64,000 bases of DNA from Methylopila henanensis (lineage in GTDB: Bacteria > Pseudomonadota > Alphaproteobacteria > Rhizobiales > Methylopilaceae). Below the pieces are notes generated by a model. That model made no database searches, had not been told where the DNA came from, and was given only the letters and a program-made list of their open reading frames with translations. The stretch is from positions 186,001 through 250,000 of the forward strand of contig NZ_JBHUER010000004.1 of NCBI RefSeq assembly GCF_042681025.1, read 5' to 3'. The stretch's first letter is position 1; every line of letters begins with the position of its first letter. Below, one piece after another: positions 42,497-50,851 of this stretch. The position numbers were made by a program, and so were the translations under genes.

Positions 42497-43621
42497 ATGA
42501 CGTCGACGCGCCTGATCGACTTCAAGGGCTATGTGTTCCTCGCCGTGCTGGTGGCGGCGGTGGTCATTGTCCCCGGACTTAACCTGCTGTTGCCCGCGGA
42601 TAACCCGTTTCACATCCCGAACTACCTCGTTCCGCTGCTCGGAAAGTACCTGACCTACGCGCTGCTGGCGCTCGCCGTCGACCTGGTCTGGGGCTATTGC
42701 GGCATCCTCTCGCTTGGCCACGGCGCGTTCTTCGCGCTCGGCGGCTACGCCATCGGCATGCATCTGATGCGCGAGATCGGCCCGCGCGGCGTCTACGCCA
42801 ATCCCGAGCTGCCGGACTTCATGGTGTTCCTCAATCTCAAGGAGCTTCCGGTCTGGTGGTGGGGCTTCGATTTCTTCCCCTACGCCGCGCTGATGGTTCT
42901 GCTCGTCCCCGGCGCGCTCGCCTTCGTCTTCGGCTGGTTCGCGTTCCGCTCGCGCGTCACGGGCGTCTATCTGTCGATCATCACCCAGGCCCTGACCTTC
43001 GCGCTGCTGCTCGCGTTCTTCCGCAACGACATGATCATGGGCGGCAATAACGGCCTGACCGATTTCAAGGATATTTTCGGCATTCCACTGCAGACGCAGG
43101 GAATGCGCGCCAGCCTGTTCGCGCTCTCCGCGCTCGCGCTCGGGCTCGGCTACCTGCTCTGCCGCTACATCGTGACCTCGAACTTCGGCAAGGTTCTCGT
43201 CGCCGTCCGCGACCAGGAGAGCCGCACCCGGTTCCTCGGCTACAAGGTCGAGAACTACAAGCTCGTGGTCTGGGTCATCTCGGCCATGATGGCGGGCGTC
43301 GCCGGCGCGCTCTACGTGCCGCAGGTCGGCATCATCAATCCCGGCGAGTTCTCGCCTGCGAACTCGATCGAGGCGGTGATCTGGGTCGCGGTCGGCGGCC
43401 GCGGCACGCTGGTGGGCGCGGCCCTCGGCGCCGTTCTCGTCAATTTCGCCAAGACCTGGCTGACGGGCGCCTTTCCGGAGCTCTGGCTGTTCGCGCTCGG
43501 CGGCCTGTTCGTGGTCGTCACGCTGTTCCTGCCCAAGGGCATCATGGGGCTCATCGGCTCCATGGACAGCGTCAAGGCGTGGACGGCCCGACGCCGCGCC
43601 GTCGCGAAACCGGCGGAGTGA
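42497..43621 (+). CDS. urtC: urea ABC transporter, permease UrtC
   Basis: A 374-residue LivM-type permease with about ten membrane helices. DLVWGYCGILSLGHGAFFALGG and the ABC-interacting loop VAVRDQESRTRFLGY are typical. It starts 76 bp after urtB and is followed at once by urtD. Confidence 0.95.
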   Translation: MTSTRLIDFKGYVFLAVLVAAVVIVPGLNLLLPADNPFHIPNYLVPLLGKYLTYALLALAVDLVWGYCGILSLGHGAFFALGGYAIGMHLMREIGPRGVYANPELPDFMVFLNLKELPVWWWGFDFFPYAALMVLLVPGALAFVFGWFAFRSRVTGVYLSIITQALTFALLLAFFRNDMIMGGNNGLTDFKDIFGIPLQTQGMRASLFALSALALGLGYLLCRYIVTSNFGKVLVAVRDQESRTRFLGYKVENYKLVVWVISAMMAGVAGALYVPQVGIINPGEFSPANSIEAVIWVAVGGRGTLVGAALGAVLVNFAKTWLTGAFPELWLFALGGLFVVVTLFLPKGIMGLIGSMDSVKAWTARRRAVAKPAE

Positions 43622-43626
43622 GGCCG

Positions 43627-44382
43627 ATGGACCAGAAGATCTCGCCGGAGCTGCTCTATCTCAACGACGTCTCGGTGGTGTTCGACGGCTTCCGCGCGTT
43701 GAACAGCCTCTCGCTCACCATCGGCGAGAAGGAGATGCGGGCGATCATCGGTCCGAACGGCGCCGGCAAGACCACGATGATGGACGTCATCACCGGCAAG
43801 ACGCGGCCGACCGTCGGCACGGCGCTGTTCGACGGCGGCGTCCACGATCTCACCAAGCTCGACGAGGCCACGATCGCGGGCCTCGGCATCGGCCGCAAGT
43901 TCCAGACGCCCACGGTGATCGAGAACCACGACGTCGAGACCAACGTCGAGCTGGCGCTCAAGGCCGACAAGGGGCCGTTCGCCAAGCTGTTCTCGCGCCG
44001 CACGCCGCAGGTGCAGGAGCGGATCGACGAGATCCTCGAGCGGGTGCGGCTCAAGAACGCGCGCCACCGCCGGGCCGGCGACCTCAGCCACGGCCAGAAG
44101 CAGTGGCTCGAGATCGGCATGCTGCTGGCGCAGGAGCCGAAGCTGCTGCTGGTCGACGAGCCCGCCGCCGGCATGACCGACGCCGAGACCGCCGACACCG
44201 CCGTGCTGCTGCGGGAGATTGCGGAAACCCGCTCCGTCGTCGTCGTCGAGCACGACATGATCTTCGTGCGCGATCTCGGCGTGAAGGTCACCGTGCTGCA
44301 CGAGGGCTCGGTGCTGGCCGAGGGCAGCCTCGACCATGTCTCGTCGAACGAACGCGTGATCGAGGTTTACCTGGGCCGATGA
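43627..44382 (+). CDS. urtD: urea ABC transporter, ATPase UrtD
   Basis: A 251-residue LivG-type ATPase. Walker A is GPNGAGKTTM, the signature DLSHGQKQWLEIGML, and Walker B LLLVDEPAAGMT. The ATG at 43627 is 5 bp after the urtC stop; an in-frame ATG inside urtC (43579) is not needed. Its stop overlaps the urtE start by 4 bases. Confidence 0.95.
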   Translation: MDQKISPELLYLNDVSVVFDGFRALNSLSLTIGEKEMRAIIGPNGAGKTTMMDVITGKTRPTVGTALFDGGVHDLTKLDEATIAGLGIGRKFQTPTVIENHDVETNVELALKADKGPFAKLFSRRTPQVQERIDEILERVRLKNARHRRAGDLSHGQKQWLEIGMLLAQEPKLLLVDEPAAGMTDAETADTAVLLREIAETRSVVVVEHDMIFVRDLGVKVTVLHEGSVLAEGSLDHVSSNERVIEVYLGR

Positions 44383-45080
44383 GCGCTCTCACCGTATCCG
44401 ATCTCGACCTCTATTACGGCGCGGCGCAGGCGCTGAAGAAGGTCTCCCTCACCGCGGCCCTCGGCAAGGTCACCTGCGTGCTCGGCCGCAACGGCGTCGG
44501 CAAGACGTCGCTGATGCGGGCGGTCGCTGGCGTCCGGCCGATCAAGGCCGGCTCGATCACGCTGAACGGCGAGGCGATCGACCGGCTCGCGCCGCACGAG
44601 CGGGCGCGCCGCGGCGTCGCCTTCGTGCCGCAGGGGCGCGAGATCTTCCCGCTGCTGACCGTGAAGGAGAATCTCGAGACCGGGTTCGCGCCGCTGAAGC
44701 GCAAGGACCGTACCGTCCCGAGCGAGATCTTCGACCTGTTCCCGGTGCTGAAGTCGATGCTCGGCCGGCGCGGCGGCGACCTGTCGGGCGGCCAGCAGCA
44801 GCAGCTCGCGATCGGTCGGGCGCTGACGACGCGGCCGAAGCTGCTGATCCTCGACGAGCCGACCGAGGGCATCCAGCCGTCGATCATCAAGGACATCGGC
44901 CGCGCCATCAACCTGCTGCGGTCGCGCGGCGACATGGCGATCCTGCTGGTCGAGCAGTATGTCGAGTTCGCCCATGAACTCGCCGACGAGATCGCGGTGA
45001 TGGAGCGCGGCGAGATCGTGCTCCACGGGCCGAAGTCCGAGATTTCCGAAGAAGAGCTCCGCCGCCGCGTCGCGGTGTGA
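44379..45080 (+). CDS. urtE: urea ABC transporter, ATPase UrtE
   Basis: A 233-residue LivF-type ATPase. Walker A is GRNGVGKTSL, signature DLSGGQQQQLAIGRAL, and Walker B LLILDEPTEGIQPS. ATGA overlap with urtD. Last gene of the operon, followed by a palindromic hairpin shared with the convergent hupE-like gene. Confidence 0.95.
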   Translation: MSALTVSDLDLYYGAAQALKKVSLTAALGKVTCVLGRNGVGKTSLMRAVAGVRPIKAGSITLNGEAIDRLAPHERARRGVAFVPQGREIFPLLTVKENLETGFAPLKRKDRTVPSEIFDLFPVLKSMLGRRGGDLSGGQQQQLAIGRALTTRPKLLILDEPTEGIQPSIIKDIGRAINLLRSRGDMAILLVEQYVEFAHELADEIAVMERGEIVLHGPKSEISEEELRRRVAV

Positions 45081-45087
45081 TCCGCCG

Positions 45088-45130
45088 GCCGTATCCCGGC
45101 TCGGCGCCTTCGCGCCGTCCGGGATACGGC
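45088..45130. terminator. palindromic hairpin between convergent urtE and hupE/ureJ
   Basis: GCCGTATCCCGG (45088-45099) pairs with CCGGGATACGGC (45119-45130); inside it GGCGC pairs with GCGCC. No T-run on either side. A bidirectional 3'-end element or extragenic palindrome. Confidence 0.55.
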
Positions 45131-45136
45131 GTTCGG

Positions 45137-45736
45137 TCAGACCGCGCCGACGAGGATCGCGACGCCCGTGAGCGCGGCCGCCCCGCCGGCGGCGCGGGTC
45201 ACGAGATCGCCACGGCGCTCGGCGATCCGGCCGATCGCGAAGCCGAAGCCGGCGCCGGCCGCGTGCAGCAGCGCGGTGGCCAGCATGAAGCCCGCCGCAT
45301 AGGCGGCGGCGCCGGCCGACGCCGGCATCTCGGCGCCGTGGGCGTAGCCGTGGAAGATGGCGAACAGGCCCACGAGGCCCATGGCGGCCGCGACCGGGGC
45401 CCGGACGCCGAACGCCACGACCGCGCCGAGCACGACGATCGAGAGCGCTATGCCGGTCTCGACGAAGGGCATGTCGAACCCGGCCGCGCCAAGCGCGCCG
45501 CCGCCCGCCATCATCAGCACGAAGGTCGCGGGCACGGCCCAGACCGCGCGGCCGCCGAGCTGGTAGGCGAACACGCCGACCATGACCATCGCCAGCACAT
45601 GGTCGAGACCGCCGAGCGGGTGCTCGAAGCCGTGGGCGAAGCCTCCAAGCGCGCCGGCGCCGGCATGCGCGAAGGCGAGGGCGGGAGCGAGCGTCGCCGC
45701 GGTCGCGACGGCGAGGCGAAGGAGGTGGCTGCGCAT
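45137..45736 (-). CDS. HupE/UreJ-family nickel/cobalt permease
   Basis: A 199-residue membrane protein with a cleavable signal peptide (ATAATLAPALAFAHA) and about six helices. The metal motif HPLGGLDH (the family's HPxxGxDH) lies near residue 38, and a second His pair is in FAIFHGYAHG. UreJ and HupE proteins move nickel into the cell for urease or hydrogenase. It is the last gene of the riboswitch-headed operon, 85 bp after the ATPase gene, which suggests a nickel-dependent enzyme in the pathway. Confidence 0.9.
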   Translation of the reverse strand: MRSHLLRLAVATAATLAPALAFAHAGAGALGGFAHGFEHPLGGLDHVLAMVMVGVFAYQLGGRAVWAVPATFVLMMAGGGALGAAGFDMPFVETGIALSIVVLGAVVAFGVRAPVAAAMGLVGLFAIFHGYAHGAEMPASAGAAAYAAGFMLATALLHAAGAGFGFAIGRIAERRGDLVTRAAGGAAALTGVAILVGAV

Positions 45737-45821
45737 ATGCGTCTCCTTGAACGGCGGGACTGGCCGGGATTCGGTTGGGGTCCGGGCGGGATGCTACCGC
45801 GCCCGGATCAAGCCCGGGAGA

Positions 45822-46604
45822 TTAATCCGCTGCGACGAGAGGCTGCGGCGGCGGCTTCTGGAAGCCGAGCACCGGCACCGGCCCCTCGCGGGTGAGCTCG
45901 AGATCGTAGGTGACGCGCGCGCCGAAACGCCCCGGCGCCTGCGGATCGTGCCGCACCTTGTCGAAGGCCACCACCCGGGTGCCGAGCCCGAACGCCTCGC
46001 GCAGGTCGTGCGTGACCATGATGACCGTCATGCCGAGGCGCGCCCAGAGCGGCTTCAGCAGGGCGTGCATCTGCGCGCGGGTGCCCGGGTCGAGCGCGCC
46101 GAACGGCTCGTCGAGCAGCAGGATCTTCGGGTCCTTGGCGAGCGCCTGCGCGATCGCGAGCCGCTGCTGCATGCCGCCCGAAAGCGCCAGCGGGTATTTG
46201 TGGCGGTGGGCGGCGAGGCCGACGGCCTCGATCAGCTCCTCCGCCTTCTCGACGGCCTGCCGTTTGGCGCGCCCGAACAGCTTGCCGAGCAGCGGCGACT
46301 GCGCGAATTCGTAGCCCGCGACGACGTTGGCGAGCACCGTCATGTGCGGGAACACCGAATAGCGCTGGAACACGACGCCGCGGTCGGCGTCGGGCTCGTC
46401 GCGCAGCGGTCGCCCGTCGAGCAGCAGCGCGCCGCGGGTCGGCCGATCCTGGCCCAGAACCATGCGCAGGAAGGTGCTCTTGCCGCAGCCGGACGGTCCG
46501 ACCACAGATACGAACGAGCCGGAGGCGATCTCGAGGTTCAGGTTCTCGATGACGACTTGGTCGCCGAACTCGACCCAAACGTTTCGGACCGAGATCGCGC
46601 TCAT
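45822..46604 (-). CDS. ABC transporter ATPase of a guanidine/urea-type importer
   Basis: A 260-residue ATPase of the nitrate/taurine class. Walker A GPSGCGKST, signature LSGGMQQRLAIAQAL and Walker B ILLLDEPFGALD are intact. The ATG at 46604 overlaps the permease stop (ATGA). It powers the permease next to it. With a guanidine-I riboswitch at the head of the operon, the likely cargo is guanidine rather than nitrate or sulfonate (inference). Confidence 0.9.
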   Translation of the reverse strand: MSAISVRNVWVEFGDQVVIENLNLEIASGSFVSVVGPSGCGKSTFLRMVLGQDRPTRGALLLDGRPLRDEPDADRGVVFQRYSVFPHMTVLANVVAGYEFAQSPLLGKLFGRAKRQAVEKAEELIEAVGLAAHRHKYPLALSGGMQQRLAIAQALAKDPKILLLDEPFGALDPGTRAQMHALLKPLWARLGMTVIMVTHDLREAFGLGTRVVAFDKVRHDPQAPGRFGARVTYDLELTREGPVPVLGFQKPPPQPLVAAD

Positions 46605-47422
46605 CGCCGCTCTCCCGCATAGGCCCAGGGGAAGGCGGAACGGGCGAGTTTCGCGAGCGCCCAGTCCATGAGAAAGGCCAGCAGAGTGATCCACGCCACG
46701 TAGGGTAGGATGACGTCCATCGCGAGATAGCGCCGCACGAGGAAGATGCGGTAGCCGAGGCCGCTGTCGGCCGCGATCGCCTCCGCCGCGATCAGGAACA
46801 GGAAGGCCGGGCCGATCTGGAGCCGGACCACCTCGATCAGCCGCGGTAGCGCCTGGGGCAGGGCGACGCGCAGAACCGTCTGCCAGGTGGAGGCGCCAAG
46901 CGTCTGGGCTTTGACAAGTTGCTCGACCGGGATCGCCTGAACCGTCATCGCGATGTCGCGCACGATCGGGGGCGCGACCCCGATCACGATCAGCGCGACC
47001 TTGGACAGCTCGCCGAGCCCGAAGATGATGAACAGGATCGGCAGGATCGCCATGGGCGGCACCATGGAGATGACTGCGACCAGCGAGCCGCCGGCGGCGT
47101 TGAACGCGGGCAGGATGCCGAGCGCGACGCCGAGCGTCAGCCCGGTCAGGGTGGCGATCCCGAGACCGAGCGCTAGCCGCTGCAGGCTCGAGACGGTGTC
47201 CGCAACCATGGTGATCTCGCCGGTGCGCCGGTCGGGCTCCGTCGCCATCCGCGTCGTCGTCTGGACCATTTCGGACACGGGCGGCAGCAGCTTGTCGTTC
47301 GGATTCGCGGCGCGACGTTCGGCGGAGCCGAGCACGTAGACGACCGCGATCAGCAGAAAGGGGATGATCGCAAGCAGAATCCGGGCGCCGGCGGCGGGCC
47401 GGACGTTCATTGCGCGACGCAT
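46601..47422 (-). CDS. ABC transporter permease of a guanidine/urea-type importer
   Basis: A 273-residue inner-membrane protein with about six helices and the EAA-type loop KAQTLGASTWQTVLRVALPQ (BPD_transp_1). A periplasmic insert follows the first helix. GAGG lies 7 nt before the ATG at 47422. It overlaps the ATPase gene by 4 bases; a 173-bp spacer with palindromic sequence separates it from the binding-protein gene. Confidence 0.9.
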   Translation of the reverse strand: MRRAMNVRPAAGARILLAIIPFLLIAVVYVLGSAERRAANPNDKLLPPVSEMVQTTTRMATEPDRRTGEITMVADTVSSLQRLALGLGIATLTGLTLGVALGILPAFNAAGGSLVAVISMVPPMAILPILFIIFGLGELSKVALIVIGVAPPIVRDIAMTVQAIPVEQLVKAQTLGASTWQTVLRVALPQALPRLIEVVRLQIGPAFLFLIAAEAIAADSGLGYRIFLVRRYLAMDVILPYVAWITLLAFLMDWALAKLARSAFPWAYAGERR

Positions 47423-47523
47423 GAAACTACCTCGTGCAGCCATCGTCATCCCGGCCGAAGCGCAGCGAAGAGCCAAGATGGTTTTTCAGGAGAAGGCGCG
47501 CGAACCGCGCCCTGTGCGGACGA

Positions 47524-47553
47524 CGATCCCGGATCGGTCCGAGTCCGATCCGG
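47524..47553. repeat. hairpin between binding-protein and permease genes
   Basis: ATCCCGGATCGG and a near complement CCGATCCGGGA face each other around TCCGAGT. It follows a stretch (CGTCATCCCGGCCGAAGCGC near 47445) that matches a common dispersed extragenic element in Hyphomicrobiales. Likely sets differential stability of the binding-protein mRNA. Confidence 0.5.
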
Positions 47554-47595
47554 GAGGACGCCGCTACGATGCGCCGGCAGCGTGCCGGCGGCGCA

Positions 47596-48654
47596 TCAAA
47601 GCTTGCCGTCCGCCGCGAGCTTCATGAAGGTCGGGTCGAACCGCAGCTTCACGTTCGCCGCGTCGCCCAGCGTCTTTCCGCCGGCGAAGCCGATGCCGAC
47701 GGCGTCCTTCGACTTGGCGCCGTCGCCCAGAAGGCCGTGGTCGAACGAGAACGTGCGCACCAGGTCCATGGTCTTGACGATATCGGCGCTCTCGACGAAG
47801 GCGACGGCCTCGGCGGGCTTTGCGAACAGCTTGGTCGCCGCGAGCTGGGCGTCGAAGCCCGCAAGGTCGGTGCCGGACTGCTTGCCCATCGCCGCGCGCG
47901 CCTCCTTGCCCTTCTCGCCCGGATCTACGACCAGCGCCAGCGTCTCGTACCAGATGCCGGCGAGCGCCTTGCCGAAGTCCGGATTGTCCTTGAGCGTCTC
48001 GGTGTTGACGCCGAGCAGGTCGATGATCTCGCCCGGAATCTTGGAGCTGTCGAACAGCGCGGTCGAGCCTGGCTCGGTCTTCACTTCCGCGAGCAGCGGA
48101 TTCCAGGTGACGACCGTCTTGGTGTCGGGCGCCTTGAAGGCCGCGACCATGTCGGCGTCGGAGGTGTTGACGACCTTAATGTCCTTCTCCGCGAGGCCGG
48201 CGCCTTCGAGCGCGCGGGCGAGGAGGTAGTGCGAGACCGACAGCTCGACGAGGTTGATGCTCTCGCCCTTGAGGTCGGCGACGGACTTAGCCGATTTGGA
48301 GACGATGCCGTCGTTGCCGTTCGAGAAGTCGCCGACGATCAGCGCCGTGGTGTCGACGCCGCCCGCGGCCGGGATGGTGAGCGCGTCCATGTTGGTCAGC
48401 GTCACGCCGTCGAACTTGCCGGCGGTGTACTGATTGATCGACTCCACGTAGTCGTTGATCTGCGTGACCTTGATGTCGATGCCGTACTTGTCGGCCCATT
48501 TCTTCACGATGCCGGCGTCGGCAGCGTAGGGCCAGGGCATCCAGCCGACATAGATCGTCCAGGCGATCTCGAAGTTCTTCTTGGGCGCCGCTTCGGCCGG
48601 CGCGACGAGCGCGGCGGCGGACAGGGCGAGAGCGGCGATAAGACTGCGCAGCAT
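47596..48654 (-). CDS. ABC substrate-binding protein, urea-carboxylase-region type (probable guanidine binder)
   Basis: A 352-residue periplasmic protein; signal peptide LIAALALSAAALVAPAEA. The mature start KKNFEIAWTIYVGWMPWPYA and DGVTLTNMDALTIPAAGGVD match the family found next to urea carboxylase genes (TIGR03427, from memory). Those operons are now known to serve guanidine use. GAGGAG lies 6 nt before the ATG. A guanidine-I riboswitch and sigma54 promoter precede it. Binding of guanidine is inferred from that context, not from residues. Confidence 0.88.
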   Translation of the reverse strand: MLRSLIAALALSAAALVAPAEAAPKKNFEIAWTIYVGWMPWPYAADAGIVKKWADKYGIDIKVTQINDYVESINQYTAGKFDGVTLTNMDALTIPAAGGVDTTALIVGDFSNGNDGIVSKSAKSVADLKGESINLVELSVSHYLLARALEGAGLAEKDIKVVNTSDADMVAAFKAPDTKTVVTWNPLLAEVKTEPGSTALFDSSKIPGEIIDLLGVNTETLKDNPDFGKALAGIWYETLALVVDPGEKGKEARAAMGKQSGTDLAGFDAQLAATKLFAKPAEAVAFVESADIVKTMDLVRTFSFDHGLLGDGAKSKDAVGIGFAGGKTLGDAANVKLRFDPTFMKLAADGKL

Positions 48655-48721
48655 GAGCACTCCTCGGTCGGTCGGCCGGGGCGGCCGGTGTCGTCGTCAA
48701 GGAGTTCGCGCGCACGGAATC

Positions 48722-48761
48722 GGAGGTCGGTCCGCGGCGACGAACCCGTGCAGTGACCTCC
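48722..48761 (-). promoter_or_regulatory. candidate expression platform of the guanidine riboswitch
   Basis: On the RNA, GGAGGUC at the 3' edge of the aptamer (48761-48755) is exactly complementary to GACCUCC at 48728-48722. This 7-bp pairing would compete with the aptamer's final CCCGGGAG helix. A CUCCUU at 48704-48699 could in turn pair with the AGGAG before the start codon, so translational control is the simplest guess. Confidence 0.45.
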
Positions 48762-48855
48762 CGGGATTTTGCCCCGCCGTGTCTTTCCGCATGAGAGGCA
48801 GCGGAAAGTGCGTCTCTTGGACCAGCGCCGCCTGTGCGGCCGGAACCCTAGACGC
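48757..48855 (-). ncRNA. guanidine-I riboswitch (ykkC-yxkD class, subtype 1)
   Basis: Read 5' to 3' on the minus strand: GCGUC opens the first stem; CUAGGGUUCCG (48851-48841) is the conserved internal block; GCCGC-ACAG-GCGGC is the second hairpin; CUGGUCC (48825-48819) and AAGAGACGC close the first stem. A variable hairpin (48808-48783) follows, then ACGGCGGGGCAAAAUCCCGG and GAGG, the conserved third helix. Order and identity of these blocks match the class as I know it. It sits 102 nt before the binding-protein ATG. Confidence 0.9.
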
Positions 48856-48873
48856 TCTGCACGCCACGCTGGG

Positions 48874-48889
48874 AGCAAGCGCCATGCCA
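48874..48889 (-). promoter_or_regulatory. sigma54 (-24/-12) promoter of the guanidine-importer operon
   Basis: The minus strand reads TGGCATGGCGCTTGCT: GG and GC are separated by exactly 10 bp and the -12 half TTGCT is perfect; only one base (T for C in TGGCAC) deviates. It predicts RNA starting near 48863, about 8 nt before the first stem of the riboswitch, which independently supports both elements. Confidence 0.8.
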
Positions 48890-49061
48890 GCGCGTCGCAA
48901 GCTGAGCCTGCGGCGCGCGCCGGACCGTGGATCTGCGCCGGCGCCTATCGCTTGGGCGCCTCGCAAGGCAGGCGCCCGTCATCGCGGCTGCGGCGCGCGT
49001 GGACAGGCGCGCGCCCGCCGCCCATAGTTCCGGCCTCCCGCAATCCGCATGCCGCCGTTCC

Positions 49062-49508
49062 ATGATCCGCGCCGTCTCCGTCCTCCGCCGCGCCGCCGTG
49101 CGTCCCGACCAGACCGTCGACAGCGTCACGCTCGATCACGACGGCCGCCAGCGCCGTCGTCTGGCGCTGGCCTGCGAGGGCGGGCTCGACGTGCTGCTCG
49201 ATCTCGAACGCCCGGCCGACATCCAGGACGGAGACGCCCTGCGGCTGGAGGACGGCCGGCTGGTGCTCGTGCGGGCGGCGCCTCAGCGCCTGATGGAGAT
49301 CACGGCAGGCAGCCGGCTGCGCCTCGCGCGCCTCGCTTGGCACATCGGAAACCGGCACACGCCGGCCGAGATCGGCGAAGACGCCATCCTGATCGAGCCG
49401 GACCACGTTCTCGCCGAGATGGTGCGGGGCCTCGGCGGCGCCGTGCGCGAGGTCGAAAGGCCGTTCGCGCCGGAGCGCGGCGCCTATCACGCGCACGGCC
49501 ACGGCTGA
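49062..49508 (+). CDS. ureE: urease accessory protein UreE (nickel metallochaperone)
   Basis: A 148-residue protein with an N-terminal peptide-binding-like domain and the C-terminal nickel domain. The key site is in LAWHIGNRHTP (His) and it ends in a short His tail AYHAHGHG. It brings nickel to the UreDFG-apo-urease complex. The start at 49062 gives the normal UreE N-terminus; no strong ribosome site is visible. Overlaps ureF by 1 base. Confidence 0.93.
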   Translation: MIRAVSVLRRAAVRPDQTVDSVTLDHDGRQRRRLALACEGGLDVLLDLERPADIQDGDALRLEDGRLVLVRAAPQRLMEITAGSRLRLARLAWHIGNRHTPAEIGEDAILIEPDHVLAEMVRGLGGAVREVERPFAPERGAYHAHGHG

Positions 49509-50208
49509 TGCTCGACCGAACGACCGGCGCTGCGGACGACGCCGCGCTGCTCAAGCTCATGACGTGGCTGTCGCCGGCCTTTCCCGTCGGCGCGTTCTCC
49601 TACAGCCACGGGTTGGAATGGGCGATCGAGCAGGGCGACGTCTCCGATCGCGCCGCGCTCGTGGACTGGATCGACGCGCTGCTGGAGATGGGCGGGCTCG
49701 GCTCCGACGCCGTTCTGTTCGCGCGCGCCCACGACGCGGCCGAAGAGCAGGATGACGACGCCCTGCGCGAGGTCGCGGAGCTTGCGGCGGCGTTCCAGCC
49801 GTCGCGGGAGCGGCGGACCGAGAGCTTCGGCCAGGGCGGGGCGTTTCTCGCGGCGATCCGGGCCACCGCGCCCTGCGCCGCCGTCGACCGGCTCGGCGCC
49901 TGCTGGAGCGGGCCGGTCGCCTACCCCGTCGCGGTCGCCGTCGCGGCCGCGGGCCATGGCCTGCCGCGCCGGCCGGCGCTGGCCGCCTTTCTCACCGCCG
50001 GCGTCGCCAATCTGGTCTCCGCCGCGGTGCGGCTCGTTCCGCTCGGCCAGACCGACGGGCTCCGCGCGATCGCCGCGCTCGAGCAGGCGACGCTTGGCGC
50101 CGTCACGCGCGGCGAGGCCACGGCGCTCGAGCGGCTGTCGGGCGCCGCGCTCCGATCGGACATCGCGTCCATGCGCCACGAAACCCAACGCACGAGGCTG
50201 TTCCGAAC

Positions 50209-50212
<4 letters not shown>
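49508..50212 (+). CDS. ureF: urease accessory protein UreF
   Basis: A 234-residue all-helical maturation factor. WLSPAFPVGAFSYSHGLEWAI is the family hallmark; AAVRLVPLGQTDG and the C-terminal THETQxTRLFRT-like end (MRHETQRTRLFRT) are also typical. It bridges UreD-urease and UreG. TGATG overlap with ureE and ATGA overlap with ureG. Confidence 0.95.
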
Positions 50213-50838
<626 letters not shown>

Positions 50839-50851
50839 GAAGGGGCGGGCT

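Noticed and set aside
39121..42525. Very long open frame antisense to urtA-urtB
   Set aside because: High GC keeps the antisense frame free of stops. Composition is Arg/Gly/Ala low-complexity and the plus-strand genes are unmistakable.
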